A stretch of 64,000 nucleotides of DNA from Streptomyces bottropensis ATCC 25435 (GCF_000383595.1 NZ_KB911581.1:6221519-6285518); one strand, 5' to 3'. Numbered from the stretch's first letter, positions 50,785-59,700 are shown. Notes: generated by a model not told the origin, from the sequence alone. Numbers and translations: made by a program.

Positions 50785-51786
50785 TCAGACGCTGACGCCC
50801 TTCGAGCGAAGGTAGGCCAGCGGGTCGAGGTCCGAGCCGTAGGAGGGCGTGGTGCGGATCTCGAAGTGCAGGTGCGGCCCGGTGACGTTGCCGGTCGCGC
50901 CCGAGAGGCCGATCTGCTGACCGCCGCTCACGGCCTGCCCCGCGGAGACGGAGATCGAGGAGAGGTGGGCGTACTGGGCGTAGTAGCCGTCGGCCAGCCG
51001 GATGACGACCTGGTTGCCGTACGCACCGCCCCAGCCGGCGGAGACGACGGTGCCCGCGCCCACGGCCTTGAGGGCGGTCCCGGTCGGGGCCACGAAGTCG
51101 ACGCCCGTGTGGTAGCCGCTGGACCACATGCTGCCGGCCCTCTTGTACGGGGTGCCGACGGTGGCGCCCTGGATGGGCAGGCTGAAGCCGGAGCTGTTGG
51201 CCGACGAGGACTGGCCGTTCGACGTGGAGGTCGACGCCTGGGTGTCCTTGGCCTCCTGCTTGGCGGGCGCGGAGGGCTTCGGCGACGGCGAGGACTCGGC
51301 AGGCTTCGAGGACTGCGACAGCTGCGGCTTCGACGACTGCGACGTACCGCCCGACGCGGCCTGCCCGCCTATCGACAGCTTCAGACCGGGGTGGATCAGC
51401 GACGGGTCGGAGCCGATGGCACCGCGGTTGTCCGAGTAGAGGCGCTTCCAGCCCCCGTCGACGTCGTGCTCGTCCGCGATCTTCGCGAGGTAGTCGCCGA
51501 CCTTCACCGAGTAGGTCTTGGCGGTCTTCTTGGTGGCGGTCCGCTCGGCCTGCGCGGCCTTCTCCACCTGCTCGATCCGCGCGCCCGCCTCGGCCGCGGC
51601 CTGCTCGGTGGCGATCGTGGCCGTCTTCTCGGAGGCTCCGGACACGGCGGCCGTCGGGGTTGCGGCCTGGGCGCCGGCGGCTCCGACCAGCGGCAGGGCG
51701 AGCGCCGCACCGCCGGTCCCGGCGGCGGCGATCGAACGGGTGAAACGCTGGGACTTGGGACGGCGGTGCTTACCCTTCGCGGGCAT
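50785..51786 (-). CDS. Secreted LysM / M23-family peptidoglycan endopeptidase
   Basis: 333 residues from ATG 51786 (GAGAGGA upstream). A signal peptide covers about 1-42 (RFTRSIAAAGTGGAALALPLVGAAGAQAA), then a coiled-coil segment rich in Ala/Glu, a LysM domain at about 90-145 (YSVKVGDYLAKIADEHDVDGGWKRLYSDN), a Ser/Pro/Lys linker, and an M23 LytM domain at about 220-330 with zinc ligands in GYHTGVDF and GPHLHFE. It should cleave peptide bridges of the wall. Control by the c-di-AMP riboswitch in its 5' leader fits the known regulon of wall hydrolases. Confidence 0.92.
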   Translation of the reverse strand: MPAKGKHRRPKSQRFTRSIAAAGTGGAALALPLVGAAGAQAATPTAAVSGASEKTATIATEQAAAEAGARIEQVEKAAQAERTATKKTAKTYSVKVGDYLAKIADEHDVDGGWKRLYSDNRGAIGSDPSLIHPGLKLSIGGQAASGGTSQSSKPQLSQSSKPAESSPSPKPSAPAKQEAKDTQASTSTSNGQSSSANSSGFSLPIQGATVGTPYKRAGSMWSSGYHTGVDFVAPTGTALKAVGAGTVVSAGWGGAYGNQVVIRLADGYYAQYAHLSSISVSAGQAVSGGQQIGLSGATGNVTGPHLHFEIRTTPSYGSDLDPLAYLRSKGVSV

Positions 51787-51797
51787 GGCGAATTCCT

Positions 51798-51965
51798 CTC
51801 CGGCGCCTACGAGGTGAGCTGTCGGGTGCGGACTGGAGATGTCCGGCCGTGCTCGCTGCACGGCTTTACCCCTAGCCGTTCCGGAGACCGGAACAGGCGG
51901 TGATTCCTGTGGGTCCCCCGCTCCTGCCGTGGATCGGGTCGGTGTGCGGCTCCGGTCGGCGGCAG
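51798..51965 (-). ncRNA. c-di-AMP riboswitch (ydaO-yuaA class)
   Basis: In the 5' leader of the M23 peptidase, read on the minus strand: GGCAGGAGCGGGGGACCCA, a variable hairpin (GTTCCGGTCTCCGGAAC), CTAGGGGTAAAGCCG, CATCTCCAGTCCGCACCCGACAGCTCACCTCGTAGGCG, ending at the GAGAGGA ribosome-binding site. The final CCGACAGCTNACCTCGTAGGCG block and the GGGGTRAA core are the ydaO-yuaA hallmarks as found before Streptomyces rpf and LysM peptidase genes. Binding of c-di-AMP is expected to switch expression off. Boundaries are approximate. Confidence 0.88.
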
Positions 51966-52252
51966 GATTGGGCGTCCGTCCGGATTGACGCCGAACGTAA
52001 GCGACTTGTGCCCACAGAGACAACCATTGGGACTTCCTGTGCACCTTCCTACCTGATCCTTACATCAATCCACCATCACGCTCCGTCGAAGACCGGTCCT
52101 GAGCATTTCCCAACCGCCCTGGAAACATGCGCGAATTACGTGCACATGGCGACAGCGGAACGTCACGAGTATGACGCTGCTCACGCCCCTACGTGCCAGT
52201 AGGCTTTATTCCAGGGCTTGTTGGAATTACAGCTGCATTTCGGACAGATCGC

Positions 52253-54331
52253 TCAAGTGCGACGCAGGTGGATAACCGTCGCATCGAAGTCACCGCGCAG
52301 CCCCGTCGGCAACCCGTGGTGCAACAGAACGCCCCCTCGGTGCACTTCGCCCGTTTCGCGGCACTCATACACTTCTGTCGGGTCCAGCCCGCGCAGCCGG
52401 AGCGGAGCGGGCGGCTCGCCGTAGTGCTGGGCCTGGAGCCAGGCCAGGACCACGACCTCGTCGTCGAGGACGTACTGCACGGCGCTCAGTCCACCTGTCG
52501 GCGGGCGCAGCCGGTAGAGATCACCGCGCTGCACGACCGGCCGGATGCGCTTGTACAGCTCGACCCAGCTCCCCGCCTCTGCCAGCTCCTCCTCCGTCCA
52601 CTCGGTGAGGTCGCCGCCGACGCCGAGCACACCCGCCATGGCGCTGACGAAACGGAACCGCAGGGTGCTGACCCGGCCGTTGAGCTGGTTGTTCGGGCTG
52701 TCGGTGACCCATGCGGCCATGGTCCGGGCCGGGTGGATCTGACTGAAGCCGTGCTGGATGGCGAGCCGGTCGAGCGGGTCGGTGTTGTCCGACGTCCACA
52801 CCTGGTCCGTCCGGGCCATCACCCCGAGGTCGATACGACCGCCGCCGCCGGAGCACGACTCGAACGCCACCCCCGGATGCGCGGCCCGCAGCCGGTCCAG
52901 CAGGGCGTAGAAGGCGCGCACGTGCTCGACCCACAGCTTCTGCGGATACGGCTCGCCGGGCCAGCCGGCATCCGTGAAGCAGCGGTTGAAGTCCCACTTC
53001 ACATAGTCGATCGGCGCACTGGACAGCAACGTGTCCAGCTTCTCCCAGAGGTACTCCTGGACGTCCTCGCGGGCGAGATTGAGGACGAGCTGATTGCGCA
53101 ATTCCGTCCGCTTTCGTCCCGGCTGGAACTGTGCCCATTCGGGATGCGCCCGGTACAGCTCGCTGTCCGGGTTGACCATCTCGGGCTCGACCCAGATACC
53201 GAACTGCATACCGAGGGCGTGCACGTATTCGGCGAGGGGCTTGAGCCCCTTCGGGAAGCGGTCCGGGTTGGGCGTCCAGTCGCCGAGGCCGGCCCGGTCG
53301 CTCGTACGCGCCCCGAACCAGCCGTCGTCCACGACGAACAGTTCGACCCCGATGGCCGCCGCGCGTCGCGCGAGCGTCCCCTGCTGCTCCTCGGAGATGT
53401 CGAACTCGGTGGCCTCCCAGGAGTTGAAGAGCACCGGCCGGTCCTGGTCCGCGTCCGGGATGACGTACGTCCGCTGGTACGCGTGCCAGGCGCGGCTCGC
53501 CCCGCCGTGGCCGCCGTCGCTCCACAGGCCGGCGAAGACGGGCGTGGTGAACGCCTCCCCCGTCTCCAGCCGCAGCAGACCGGACTCGTCGTACCCGGCG
53601 CCGCCGGTGATCTGTACGCGGGCGTCCGGCAGTTGTGCGACCGCGATCCGCCAGGACCCCGACCAGCCCAGGGCGCAGCCGTAGACCTCGCCGTGCTCCT
53701 CGGTGGCATCCGTGTCCAGGGCGACCCAGGGCAGGTGCTGGTGCCCGGTGTGGCCGCGGCGGCTGCCGATGACCTTCTCGCCGTAGGTGAGGTCGCCGCG
53801 CACGAGCCGGGACTCGGCCGCCCATCGTCCGTGCAGCTGGGACAGCCGCCAGGTCTCGTCCGCGCGCGGTGGCAGCGTCCACGTCGCCGAGTCGGCCCGC
53901 AGCAGCTCCACCGCCGGCCCGTCGTTGACCAGGGTCACCCAGCGCTCGATGACGTCGTCGCGCAGTCGGTAGTGCAGCGTGATCCCGAGCGCGCCGTCGG
54001 CGAATCGCAACCGCAGCTCGTCACCGTCCGCCTCGTACTCCCGGAAGGTCCACTCGGTGCCGCGCCGCTCGTCCGTGCGCACGGACAGGGCGGGTCGGGT
54101 GAAGCGAGGACCGCCCTCGAGGGGGTACTCCTCGTGTCCGTCGACCGGGGCCTCGAACGGCCAGTACGGCAACTGCTGTCGCGCGGCCAGCGCCTCGGCG
54201 TCGGCGAGGGCGATCCGGGGACCCCAGTGCAGGTGCAGCAGCTCGTCGTTATCCGTGAGCCGCAGGGCATAGCTGCTCCTGGGCCCGGAAAGAATCCAGG
54301 TCCGGCCGTCTGTGCCGATTTCCAACATCAA
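52253..54331 (-). CDS. Alpha-galactosidase, GH36
   Basis: 692 residues without a signal peptide. An N-terminal beta-sandwich (1-300) is followed by a TIM barrel (about 310-610). The nucleophile Asp is in DYVKWDFNR and the acid/base Asp in WTSDNTDPLDRL; FGIWVEPEMVNPDSELYR, VLNLAREDVQEYLWEKLD and FESCSGGGGRIDLG complete the GH36 signature. It hydrolyses terminal alpha-galactosides such as raffinose or melibiose in the cytosol. Starts with tandem Met at 54331. No transporter is adjacent, so uptake must come from elsewhere. Confidence 0.93.
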   Translation of the reverse strand: MMLEIGTDGRTWILSGPRSSYALRLTDNDELLHLHWGPRIALADAEALAARQQLPYWPFEAPVDGHEEYPLEGGPRFTRPALSVRTDERRGTEWTFREYEADGDELRLRFADGALGITLHYRLRDDVIERWVTLVNDGPAVELLRADSATWTLPPRADETWRLSQLHGRWAAESRLVRGDLTYGEKVIGSRRGHTGHQHLPWVALDTDATEEHGEVYGCALGWSGSWRIAVAQLPDARVQITGGAGYDESGLLRLETGEAFTTPVFAGLWSDGGHGGASRAWHAYQRTYVIPDADQDRPVLFNSWEATEFDISEEQQGTLARRAAAIGVELFVVDDGWFGARTSDRAGLGDWTPNPDRFPKGLKPLAEYVHALGMQFGIWVEPEMVNPDSELYRAHPEWAQFQPGRKRTELRNQLVLNLAREDVQEYLWEKLDTLLSSAPIDYVKWDFNRCFTDAGWPGEPYPQKLWVEHVRAFYALLDRLRAAHPGVAFESCSGGGGRIDLGVMARTDQVWTSDNTDPLDRLAIQHGFSQIHPARTMAAWVTDSPNNQLNGRVSTLRFRFVSAMAGVLGVGGDLTEWTEEELAEAGSWVELYKRIRPVVQRGDLYRLRPPTGGLSAVQYVLDDEVVVLAWLQAQHYGEPPAPLRLRGLDPTEVYECRETGEVHRGGVLLHHGLPTGLRGDFDATVIHLRRT

Positions 54332-54404
54332 GCCCCCACAGATTCGAACAGGTGCGATCAGGCGGCAACATCATCGCAGGTCGCTCCGCGCACTCGACGG
54401 CGCC

Positions 54405-54448
54405 TGTGGACAACCTCGGACGGGCACGCCGCGACCGCCTGTGGACAA
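54405..54448 (-). promoter_or_regulatory. Two DnaA-box-like sequences as a direct repeat
   Basis: TTGTCCACA occurs twice on the minus strand (54413-54405 and 54448-54440), each within the 14-mer CGCCTGTGGACAAC (plus strand), 35 bases apart. TTGTCCACA is the preferred Streptomyces DnaA box. They lie between the divergent GH36 and phosphatase genes, so they may equally be operators for another protein. Confidence 0.5.
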
Positions 54449-54550
54449 CTCATTGGCGTACGCACCCATGTCGTATCGTCGAGGGCGCGCTCAGTGTCGA
54501 GGGCGTGCCCGTCGGTGATGCCGCCGGCGGACGGATGGGAGGGAGCCCCA

Positions 54551-55348
54551 GTGACGCAGCAGATCCCGTCGACCGAGCCCGAGCTGACCGGAGTGCGCAA
54601 TTTCCGCGATGTGGGAGGCCTGCCGACGGTGGACGGCCGCCGAGTGCGTCACGGGGTCCTGTTCCGCAGCGGGCACCTCGCGCACGCCACCGACGAGGAC
54701 ACCGCGTTCCTGGCCTCGCTCAACCTGCACACGGTCTTCGACTTCCGCAACGCGGCCGACCAGAAGCTGGAGGGCCCGGACGTCGCGCTGCCCGGCGTGC
54801 TCAATGTGAACCTGCCGCTGAGCGACCCGGCGGACGGCGCCGAGTTCTGGAAGATGGTCCGGGACGGCGACCTGGACCATCTGCGCGCCCTGCTGGGCGA
54901 CGGCAGAGCGGCCGGCCGGATGATCGCCTCCTACCGGACGATGATCAAGCGCCGCACGGCCGAGCACTCCCGTGTCCTGCACGCCCTGGCCGAGGACAGT
55001 GTGCCCGCGCTCATGCACTGCGCGGCGGGCAAGGACCGCGCGGGGCTCGCCATCGCCGTCACGCTTCTCGCCCTCGGCGTCGAGCGCGAGGCCGTCGTCA
55101 CCGACTACCTGGAGTCGAACGCCAAGCACCGCCGCTACAAGGTGCACCGCAGCAGCAGTTCCGCGAGCGCCTGGTCCCCGGAGATCATGGAGCTGCTGAG
55201 CCCTCTCTTCGACGCCCGCGCCGAGTATCTCCAGGCGGCCTTCGACACCCTGGAGGAGACCTGGGGCGATGTCGACACCTATCTGGAGCAGGGCCTGAAG
55301 CTGACCCCGCAGACCCGGGAGCGGCTGCGCGAGCGCCTGCTCGACTAG
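54551..55348 (+). CDS. Tyrosine-protein phosphatase (PtpB/MptpB-like)
   Basis: 265 residues from GTG 54551 with GGGAGGGAG upstream (ATG 54518 is the alternative). The N-terminus GVRNFRDVGGLPT is the family signature. The P-loop is HC157-AAGKD-R163 (C-x5-R) with AAGKDR, the type able to act on phosphotyrosine and sometimes phosphoinositides. Cytosolic and monocistronic. Substrate unknown. Confidence 0.87.
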   Translation: MTQQIPSTEPELTGVRNFRDVGGLPTVDGRRVRHGVLFRSGHLAHATDEDTAFLASLNLHTVFDFRNAADQKLEGPDVALPGVLNVNLPLSDPADGAEFWKMVRDGDLDHLRALLGDGRAAGRMIASYRTMIKRRTAEHSRVLHALAEDSVPALMHCAAGKDRAGLAIAVTLLALGVEREAVVTDYLESNAKHRRYKVHRSSSSASAWSPEIMELLSPLFDARAEYLQAAFDTLEETWGDVDTYLEQGLKLTPQTRERLRERLLD

Positions 55349-55417
55349 GCCGGGGCCGGATCGTGGCCGGGAGCAGTCGGCCGCGCGGAACAGCCGTCCC
55401 CACCGGTCGCCCGGTGG

Positions 55418-55540
55418 CTACTGCTGGGCGCCGAGTTCGAACAGCAGGTAGATGAAGGCCGCGAAGACATGGCCGACGGCGATGTAGATGATGAGCCGCA
55501 CCCACAGGGCGCGGGGGAACTTCTCTTCCATATCGGTCAT
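55418..55540 (-). CDS. Small single-TM membrane protein (DUF6126 type)
   Basis: 40 residues, from ATG 55540 to TAG at 55418. MTDMEEKFPRALWVRL is the cytosolic start, followed by one membrane helix (IIYIAVGHVFAAFIYLLFEL). ATG 55540 overlaps the stop of the XRE/cupin gene (ATGA), so the two are coupled. The same pair sits beside hopanoid genes in other Streptomyces. Function unknown; a membrane anchor or sensor partner for the regulator is conceivable. Confidence 0.8.
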   Translation of the reverse strand: MTDMEEKFPRALWVRLIIYIAVGHVFAAFIYLLFELGAQQ

Positions 55541-56169
55541 GGGGTCTCTCCGGGAGTGATCGGCCCGAGGCACAGCGCGGTCGTCGGGCTCTGCAGCAGG
55601 GTGTGGACGAACAGGAGGTCGGCGCCGTCGTGGTCGGCGGCGGCGATGCGGTGCGGGGTCAGGGAGTCGAAGTGCGCGCTGTCACCGGGCGCGAGCAGAT
55701 GCGCGGTGTCCCCGAGGCGCAGCCGCAGCCGCCCCGACAGCACGTAGAGCCACTCCTCGCCGGGATGCACCCGCACGATGTCGCCCTGCGAGCCGTGCGG
55801 CACATGGACGCGCAGGGCCTGCATCCCCCGCCCGGACGCGCCCGCCTGCCAGTACGTCCAGCCGCCCGCCCGGGTGGGCTCCATGTCGGGGGCCCGCAGC
55901 ACGGCGTCCCGCTCGGCGACGGTCTCGCCGAGCAGCTCCGAGACCGTCGTACCGTAGACGCGGGCCAGGGAGAGCAGCATCGGCAGTGAGGGCTGGCGCT
56001 GCCCGGTCTCCAGCCGGGAGAGATGTGCGGGCGAGAGTCCGGCGGCGCGGGCCGCGGCCTCCAGGGTGAGGGAGGCCCGGCGGCGCAGGGCCCGCAGCTG
56101 CGGGGCGACGACGGGCAGTGCCTCGTCCGGCGGGGGCTCGGGAGGGTGCGTACCCTCGGAGGGGCTCAT
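55537..56169 (-). CDS. XRE-family regulator with cupin domain
   Basis: 210 residues. HTH_3 is at about 20-80 (APQLRALRRRASLTLEAAARAAGLSPAHLSRLETGQRQPSLPMLLSLARVYG), then a cupin at about 120-200 (QGDIVRVHPGEEWLYVLSGRLRLRLG, APGDSAHFDSLTPHR). Two in-phase palindromes upstream (56189-56225) suggest autoregulation. It is 104 bases downstream of hpnO on the same strand and is translationally coupled to a small membrane protein. Confidence 0.87.
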   Translation of the reverse strand: MSPSEGTHPPEPPPDEALPVVAPQLRALRRRASLTLEAAARAAGLSPAHLSRLETGQRQPSLPMLLSLARVYGTTVSELLGETVAERDAVLRAPDMEPTRAGGWTYWQAGASGRGMQALRVHVPHGSQGDIVRVHPGEEWLYVLSGRLRLRLGDTAHLLAPGDSAHFDSLTPHRIAAADHDGADLLFVHTLLQSPTTALCLGPITPGETP

Positions 56170-56188
56170 GCCTCCATTCAGCCGAAGT

Positions 56189-56225
56189 TTTGCCTCTGCG
56201 GCAAATTCCTTGCCTCAGAGGCAAA
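56189..56225. promoter_or_regulatory. Two tandem palindromic operators for the XRE/cupin regulator
   Basis: TTTGCC-TCTGC-GGCAAA (56189-56205) and CTTGCC-TCAGA-GGCAAA (56209-56225), centres 20 bases apart, so both face the same side of the helix. They lie 20-56 bases upstream of the regulator start. Confidence 0.65.
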
Positions 56226-56273
56226 AACGGCCCACAGGCAACGCAGGCACCCGCACTCGCCCGCACCGGCCTT

Positions 56274-57683
56274 CTACCGGTTGGCCACCGCCTGCTTCAC
56301 CAGAGTCCTGCCGAAGTCCCACATGAGTCCGCCCCCGCTGTGGGCGTCGTCCATGACCTCGGTGAACGCCTCGACGAACCGGTCCACCTCCCGTTCCCCG
56401 ATGATCAGGGGCGGGATCAGCTTGATCACCTCCAGATGGTCGCCGGAGACCTGGGTGAGGATGCGGTGCCGCTGCAGCAGCGGTACGACGACCATCTGCG
56501 CGAACAGTCCCTTGCGAGCCGCCTGGAGCATCGTCCAACGGCTGCGCAGCTTCAGCGATCTGGGCCTGCCGAACTCGATGCCGATCATCAGCCCCCGGCC
56601 CCGTACGTCACTGAGCAGCTCGTACTTGTCGACCAGTGCCGTAAGACGGGCTTTCAGCAGTCCGCCGGTGGCCCGCGCGTTCGCCACGATCCGCTCGTCC
56701 TCCACGACGGAGAGGACGGCGAGCCCGGCGGCCATGGCCTGGGCGTTGGAGCCGAAGCTCGCCGAGTGCACGAGAACGCGGTCCATGGACGAGTAGACCT
56801 TCTTGAAGATCCACTCCTTGCCGAGCGTGGCGCCGACCGGGACATAGCCGCCGGAGAGCGCCTTCGCCACGCACACCAGATCGGGCTCGACCCCGTCCTC
56901 GTGCTGGTGGGCGTAGAAGTCCCCGGTCCGCCCGAGCCCGGTCTGCACCTCGTCGAGGATCAGCAGCGCCTTGTGCCGGTGCAGCAGTTCCCGGGCGGCG
57001 CGCAGATAGCCGGGTGGTGCCTCGTGCACGCCCTTGCCCTGGACGGGCTCGACGACGAGGGCGGCCACGTCGCCCTTCTTCAACTCCCTCGCCAGCGCGT
57101 CGAGATCGCCGAGCGGTACGGCCGTGTCGGGCAGCAACGGTGCGAAGCCGTCCCGGAAACCGTCCTCGCCGTTGACGGAGAGCGAGCCGGTGGTGAGCCC
57201 GTGGAAGGCATGGTGGCAGTACAGGACGCGCGGCCTGCCGGTGGCGTACCGGGCGAACTTCAGCGCGGTCTCGACGGCCTCCGTGCCGCTGTTGCCGAAG
57301 AACACCCGGTCCAGGTACGGACTGTGGGCGAGCAGCTTCTCGGCGAGCAGCCCGGGCAGGGGCTGGCAGTCGAAGCGGGTCAGGTCGGCGAGCTGCGCGT
57401 CGAGCACGTCGTGCAGCGCCTTGCGGACCACGGGGTGGTGGCGGCCGAGCCCCATCACCCCGAACCCGGCGAGCATGTCCAGGTAGTCGTTGCCGTCCGC
57501 GTCCCAGAAGTACGCGCCCTCGGCCCGCTCGTAGACCTTGTCGAAACCGATGGTGCGCAGCATGCGCGGGAGTTGGTGGTTGAGGTGCCGGGCGTGCAGC
57601 TCGTAGCGCTCCGCGCCGCGCTCGGCCAGGAGTCCGGCGAGGTCGAACCCCTCGGTGACGGCGGCGGGTTCCGGAGTGGTCAT
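56274..57683 (-). CDS. hpnO: Aspartate aminotransferase-family (class III) protein, HpnO type
   Basis: A 469-residue class III PLP aminotransferase. FFGNSGTEAVETALKFAR binds the cofactor phosphate, LLILDEVQTGLGRTG holds the PLP Asp, and the Schiff base is Lys274 in CVAKALSGGYVP. In hopanoid clusters this enzyme is assigned to aminating ribosylhopane-derived aldehyde to aminobacteriohopanetriol. ATG 57683 overlaps the dxs stop (ATGA). Ornithine or GABA aminotransferases share the fold; the cluster context decides. Confidence 0.88.
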   Translation of the reverse strand: MTTPEPAAVTEGFDLAGLLAERGAERYELHARHLNHQLPRMLRTIGFDKVYERAEGAYFWDADGNDYLDMLAGFGVMGLGRHHPVVRKALHDVLDAQLADLTRFDCQPLPGLLAEKLLAHSPYLDRVFFGNSGTEAVETALKFARYATGRPRVLYCHHAFHGLTTGSLSVNGEDGFRDGFAPLLPDTAVPLGDLDALARELKKGDVAALVVEPVQGKGVHEAPPGYLRAARELLHRHKALLILDEVQTGLGRTGDFYAHQHEDGVEPDLVCVAKALSGGYVPVGATLGKEWIFKKVYSSMDRVLVHSASFGSNAQAMAAGLAVLSVVEDERIVANARATGGLLKARLTALVDKYELLSDVRGRGLMIGIEFGRPRSLKLRSRWTMLQAARKGLFAQMVVVPLLQRHRILTQVSGDHLEVIKLIPPLIIGEREVDRFVEAFTEVMDDAHSGGGLMWDFGRTLVKQAVANR

Positions 57684-59659
57684 TGCGGTTTCTCCTCGGA
57701 CGGCTCGGCCTCGGACGGCTTCGCCACAGACGGCTCGGCCTCGGACGGCCCCGCCACAGGCAGGTTTCCCTTCGCCGACTCGCCCTTCGCGGCCAGCGAG
57801 GCGCTGATCCGCCCGGCGATCTCGACCGGCGTCAGACCTATGTCCGCCAGCACCTCCCCGCGCTTGGCGTGCGGGAGGAACTGCTCCGGAATCCCGAACC
57901 GCCGTACGGGCACGTCGACCTCGGCGTCCCCCAGCGCGAGGGCGACCGCCGAACCGACCCCGGCGGACCGGCTGTTGTCCTCCACGACGGCCACCAGACG
58001 GTGTGCGTCGGCGAGCCACGGCAGCGCGGGGTCGACGGGCTTGACCCAGCGGGGGTCGACGACCGTGCAGCCGATGCCCCGCGCCTGAAGCAGCTCCGCG
58101 GCCCGCAGACACACCGACGCCATCACGCCGACGGCGACCAGCAGTACCGCCGGATCGTCCGAGGAGGCCGAGCGGTGCAGGACGTCCATGCCGCCCACCC
58201 GCTCCAGGGACGGGATCTCCGGCCCCACCGACTCCTTCGGAAACCGGATCAGCGTGGGGGCGTCGTCCACCGCGACGGCTTCCCGCAACTGGGTCCGCAA
58301 CTGCTCGGCGTCGCGCGGGGCGGCGATCCGCAGCCCGGGTACGACCTGGAGGACAGACATGTCCCACATGCCGTTGTGCGACGCGCCGTCGACACCCGTC
58401 ACACCTGCGCGGTCCAGGACGAAGGTGACCCCGCACCGGTGCAGTGCCACGTCCATCAGCAACTGGTCGAAGGCCCGGTTGAGGAAGGTCGCGTACACGG
58501 CGACGACGGGGTGCAGTCCGCCCGTGGCGAGGCCGGCCGCCGACACGGCGGCGTGCTGCTCGGCGATGCCCACGTCCCACACTCGGTCGGGGAACTTCTC
58601 CGCGAACCGGCCGAGGCCCACCGGGTGCAGCATGGCCGCCGTGATGGCCACGACGTCCTCGCGCTCGTCGCCGATCCGGACGATCTCCTCGCCGAAGACC
58701 GAGGTCCAGGACGGTCCGCCGGCCGGGGTGAGCGGCTCGCACGTCAACGGGTCCATCACGCCGACCGTGTGGAAGTGGTCCTCCTCGTCGGCCAGCGCGG
58801 GCTCGTATCCCCGGCCCTTCTGCGTCAGGCAGTGCACCAGGACCGGGCCGTGGAAGCGCTTGGCGCGGCGCAGCGCCGACTCGACGGCCTTGATGTCGTG
58901 CCCGTCGATCGGGCCGACGTACTTCAGGCCCAAATCCTCGAACATGCCCTGCGGCGCGAACGCGTCCTTGAAGCCCTTCTTCGCGCCGTGCAGCGCCTCG
59001 TAGACCTCCTTGCCGACGACCGGGGTGCGCAGCAGGATCTCCTTGCCCCAGGCGAGGAACTGCTCGTAGCCGTCGGTGGTGCGCAGGGTCGCGAGGTGGT
59101 TGGCGAGGCCGCCGATGGTCGGGGAGTACGAACGTTCGTTGTCGTTGACGACGATGATCAGCGGCCGGTCCTTGGCCGCCGCGATGTTGTTGAGCGCCTC
59201 CCAGGCCATGCCGCCGGTGAGCGCGCCGTCGCCGATGACCGCGACCACATGGCCCCGCTCCCCCCGCACCTGGCGGGCCTTGGCGAGGCCGTCCGCCCAG
59301 CCGAGGGCGGTGGAGGCGTGGCTGTTCTCGACGATGTCGTGCTCGGACTCCGCACGCGAGGGGTACCCGGACAGGCCCCCCTTGCCGCGCAGTTTGGAGA
59401 AGTCCTGCCGCCCGGTCAGCAGCTTGTGCACATAGCTCTGGTGACCGGTGTCCCAGACGATGCGGTCGACGGGTGACTCGAAGACCCGGTGGAGCGCGAC
59501 GGACAGTTCCACCACCCCCAGGTTGGGCCCCAGGTGACCACCGGTCCTGGCGACCGCGTGCACCAGGAACTCCCGGATCTCTTCGGCCAGTTCACCGAGT
59601 TCCGCCTCGGTCAGCGCCTTCAGGTCGCGCGGTTGCCGGATGCTCTCCAGAATCGTCAC
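57680..59659 (-). CDS. dxs: 1-deoxy-D-xylulose-5-phosphate synthase
   Basis: 659 residues from GTG 59659 with GAGAGGGGG upstream. The thiamine-diphosphate site is VVAVIGDGALTGGMAWEALNN and the transketolase domains follow in order (VWDVGIAEQHAAVSAAGLA, DRAGVTGVDGASHNGMWDM). It condenses pyruvate and glyceraldehyde-3-phosphate, the first MEP-pathway step, here dedicated to hopanoid supply. The C-terminus has a 28-residue Pro/Glu/Ser tail with a duplicated 10-residue unit (30-bp repeat at 57701-57760) that is not part of the normal enzyme. Confidence 0.95.
   Translation of the reverse strand: MTILESIRQPRDLKALTEAELGELAEEIREFLVHAVARTGGHLGPNLGVVELSVALHRVFESPVDRIVWDTGHQSYVHKLLTGRQDFSKLRGKGGLSGYPSRAESEHDIVENSHASTALGWADGLAKARQVRGERGHVVAVIGDGALTGGMAWEALNNIAAAKDRPLIIVVNDNERSYSPTIGGLANHLATLRTTDGYEQFLAWGKEILLRTPVVGKEVYEALHGAKKGFKDAFAPQGMFEDLGLKYVGPIDGHDIKAVESALRRAKRFHGPVLVHCLTQKGRGYEPALADEEDHFHTVGVMDPLTCEPLTPAGGPSWTSVFGEEIVRIGDEREDVVAITAAMLHPVGLGRFAEKFPDRVWDVGIAEQHAAVSAAGLATGGLHPVVAVYATFLNRAFDQLLMDVALHRCGVTFVLDRAGVTGVDGASHNGMWDMSVLQVVPGLRIAAPRDAEQLRTQLREAVAVDDAPTLIRFPKESVGPEIPSLERVGGMDVLHRSASSDDPAVLLVAVGVMASVCLRAAELLQARGIGCTVVDPRWVKPVDPALPWLADAHRLVAVVEDNSRSAGVGSAVALALGDAEVDVPVRRFGIPEQFLPHAKRGEVLADIGLTPVEIAGRISASLAAKGESAKGNLPVAGPSEAEPSVAKPSEAEPSEEKPQ
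57701..57760 (-). repeat. 30-bp tandem repeat encoding the Dxs tail
   Basis: Two adjacent 30-base copies beginning CGGCTCGGCCTCGGACGGC (plus strand). They encode the duplicated VA(G/K)PSEAEPS unit. Confidence 0.85.
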
Positions 59660-59700
59660 GTCGGGCCCCCTCTCGATCCGTGCTCTCTCAGCCCGTGTTG

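Noticed and set aside
54405..54448. Replication origin
   Set aside because: Only two DnaA boxes and no dnaA/dnaN neighbours or AT-rich unwinding region.
52193..54550. Long in-frame extension upstream of the phosphatase start
   Set aside because: It is antisense to the GH36 gene. The GTG at 54551 has a strong ribosome-binding site and the family N-terminus begins right after it.
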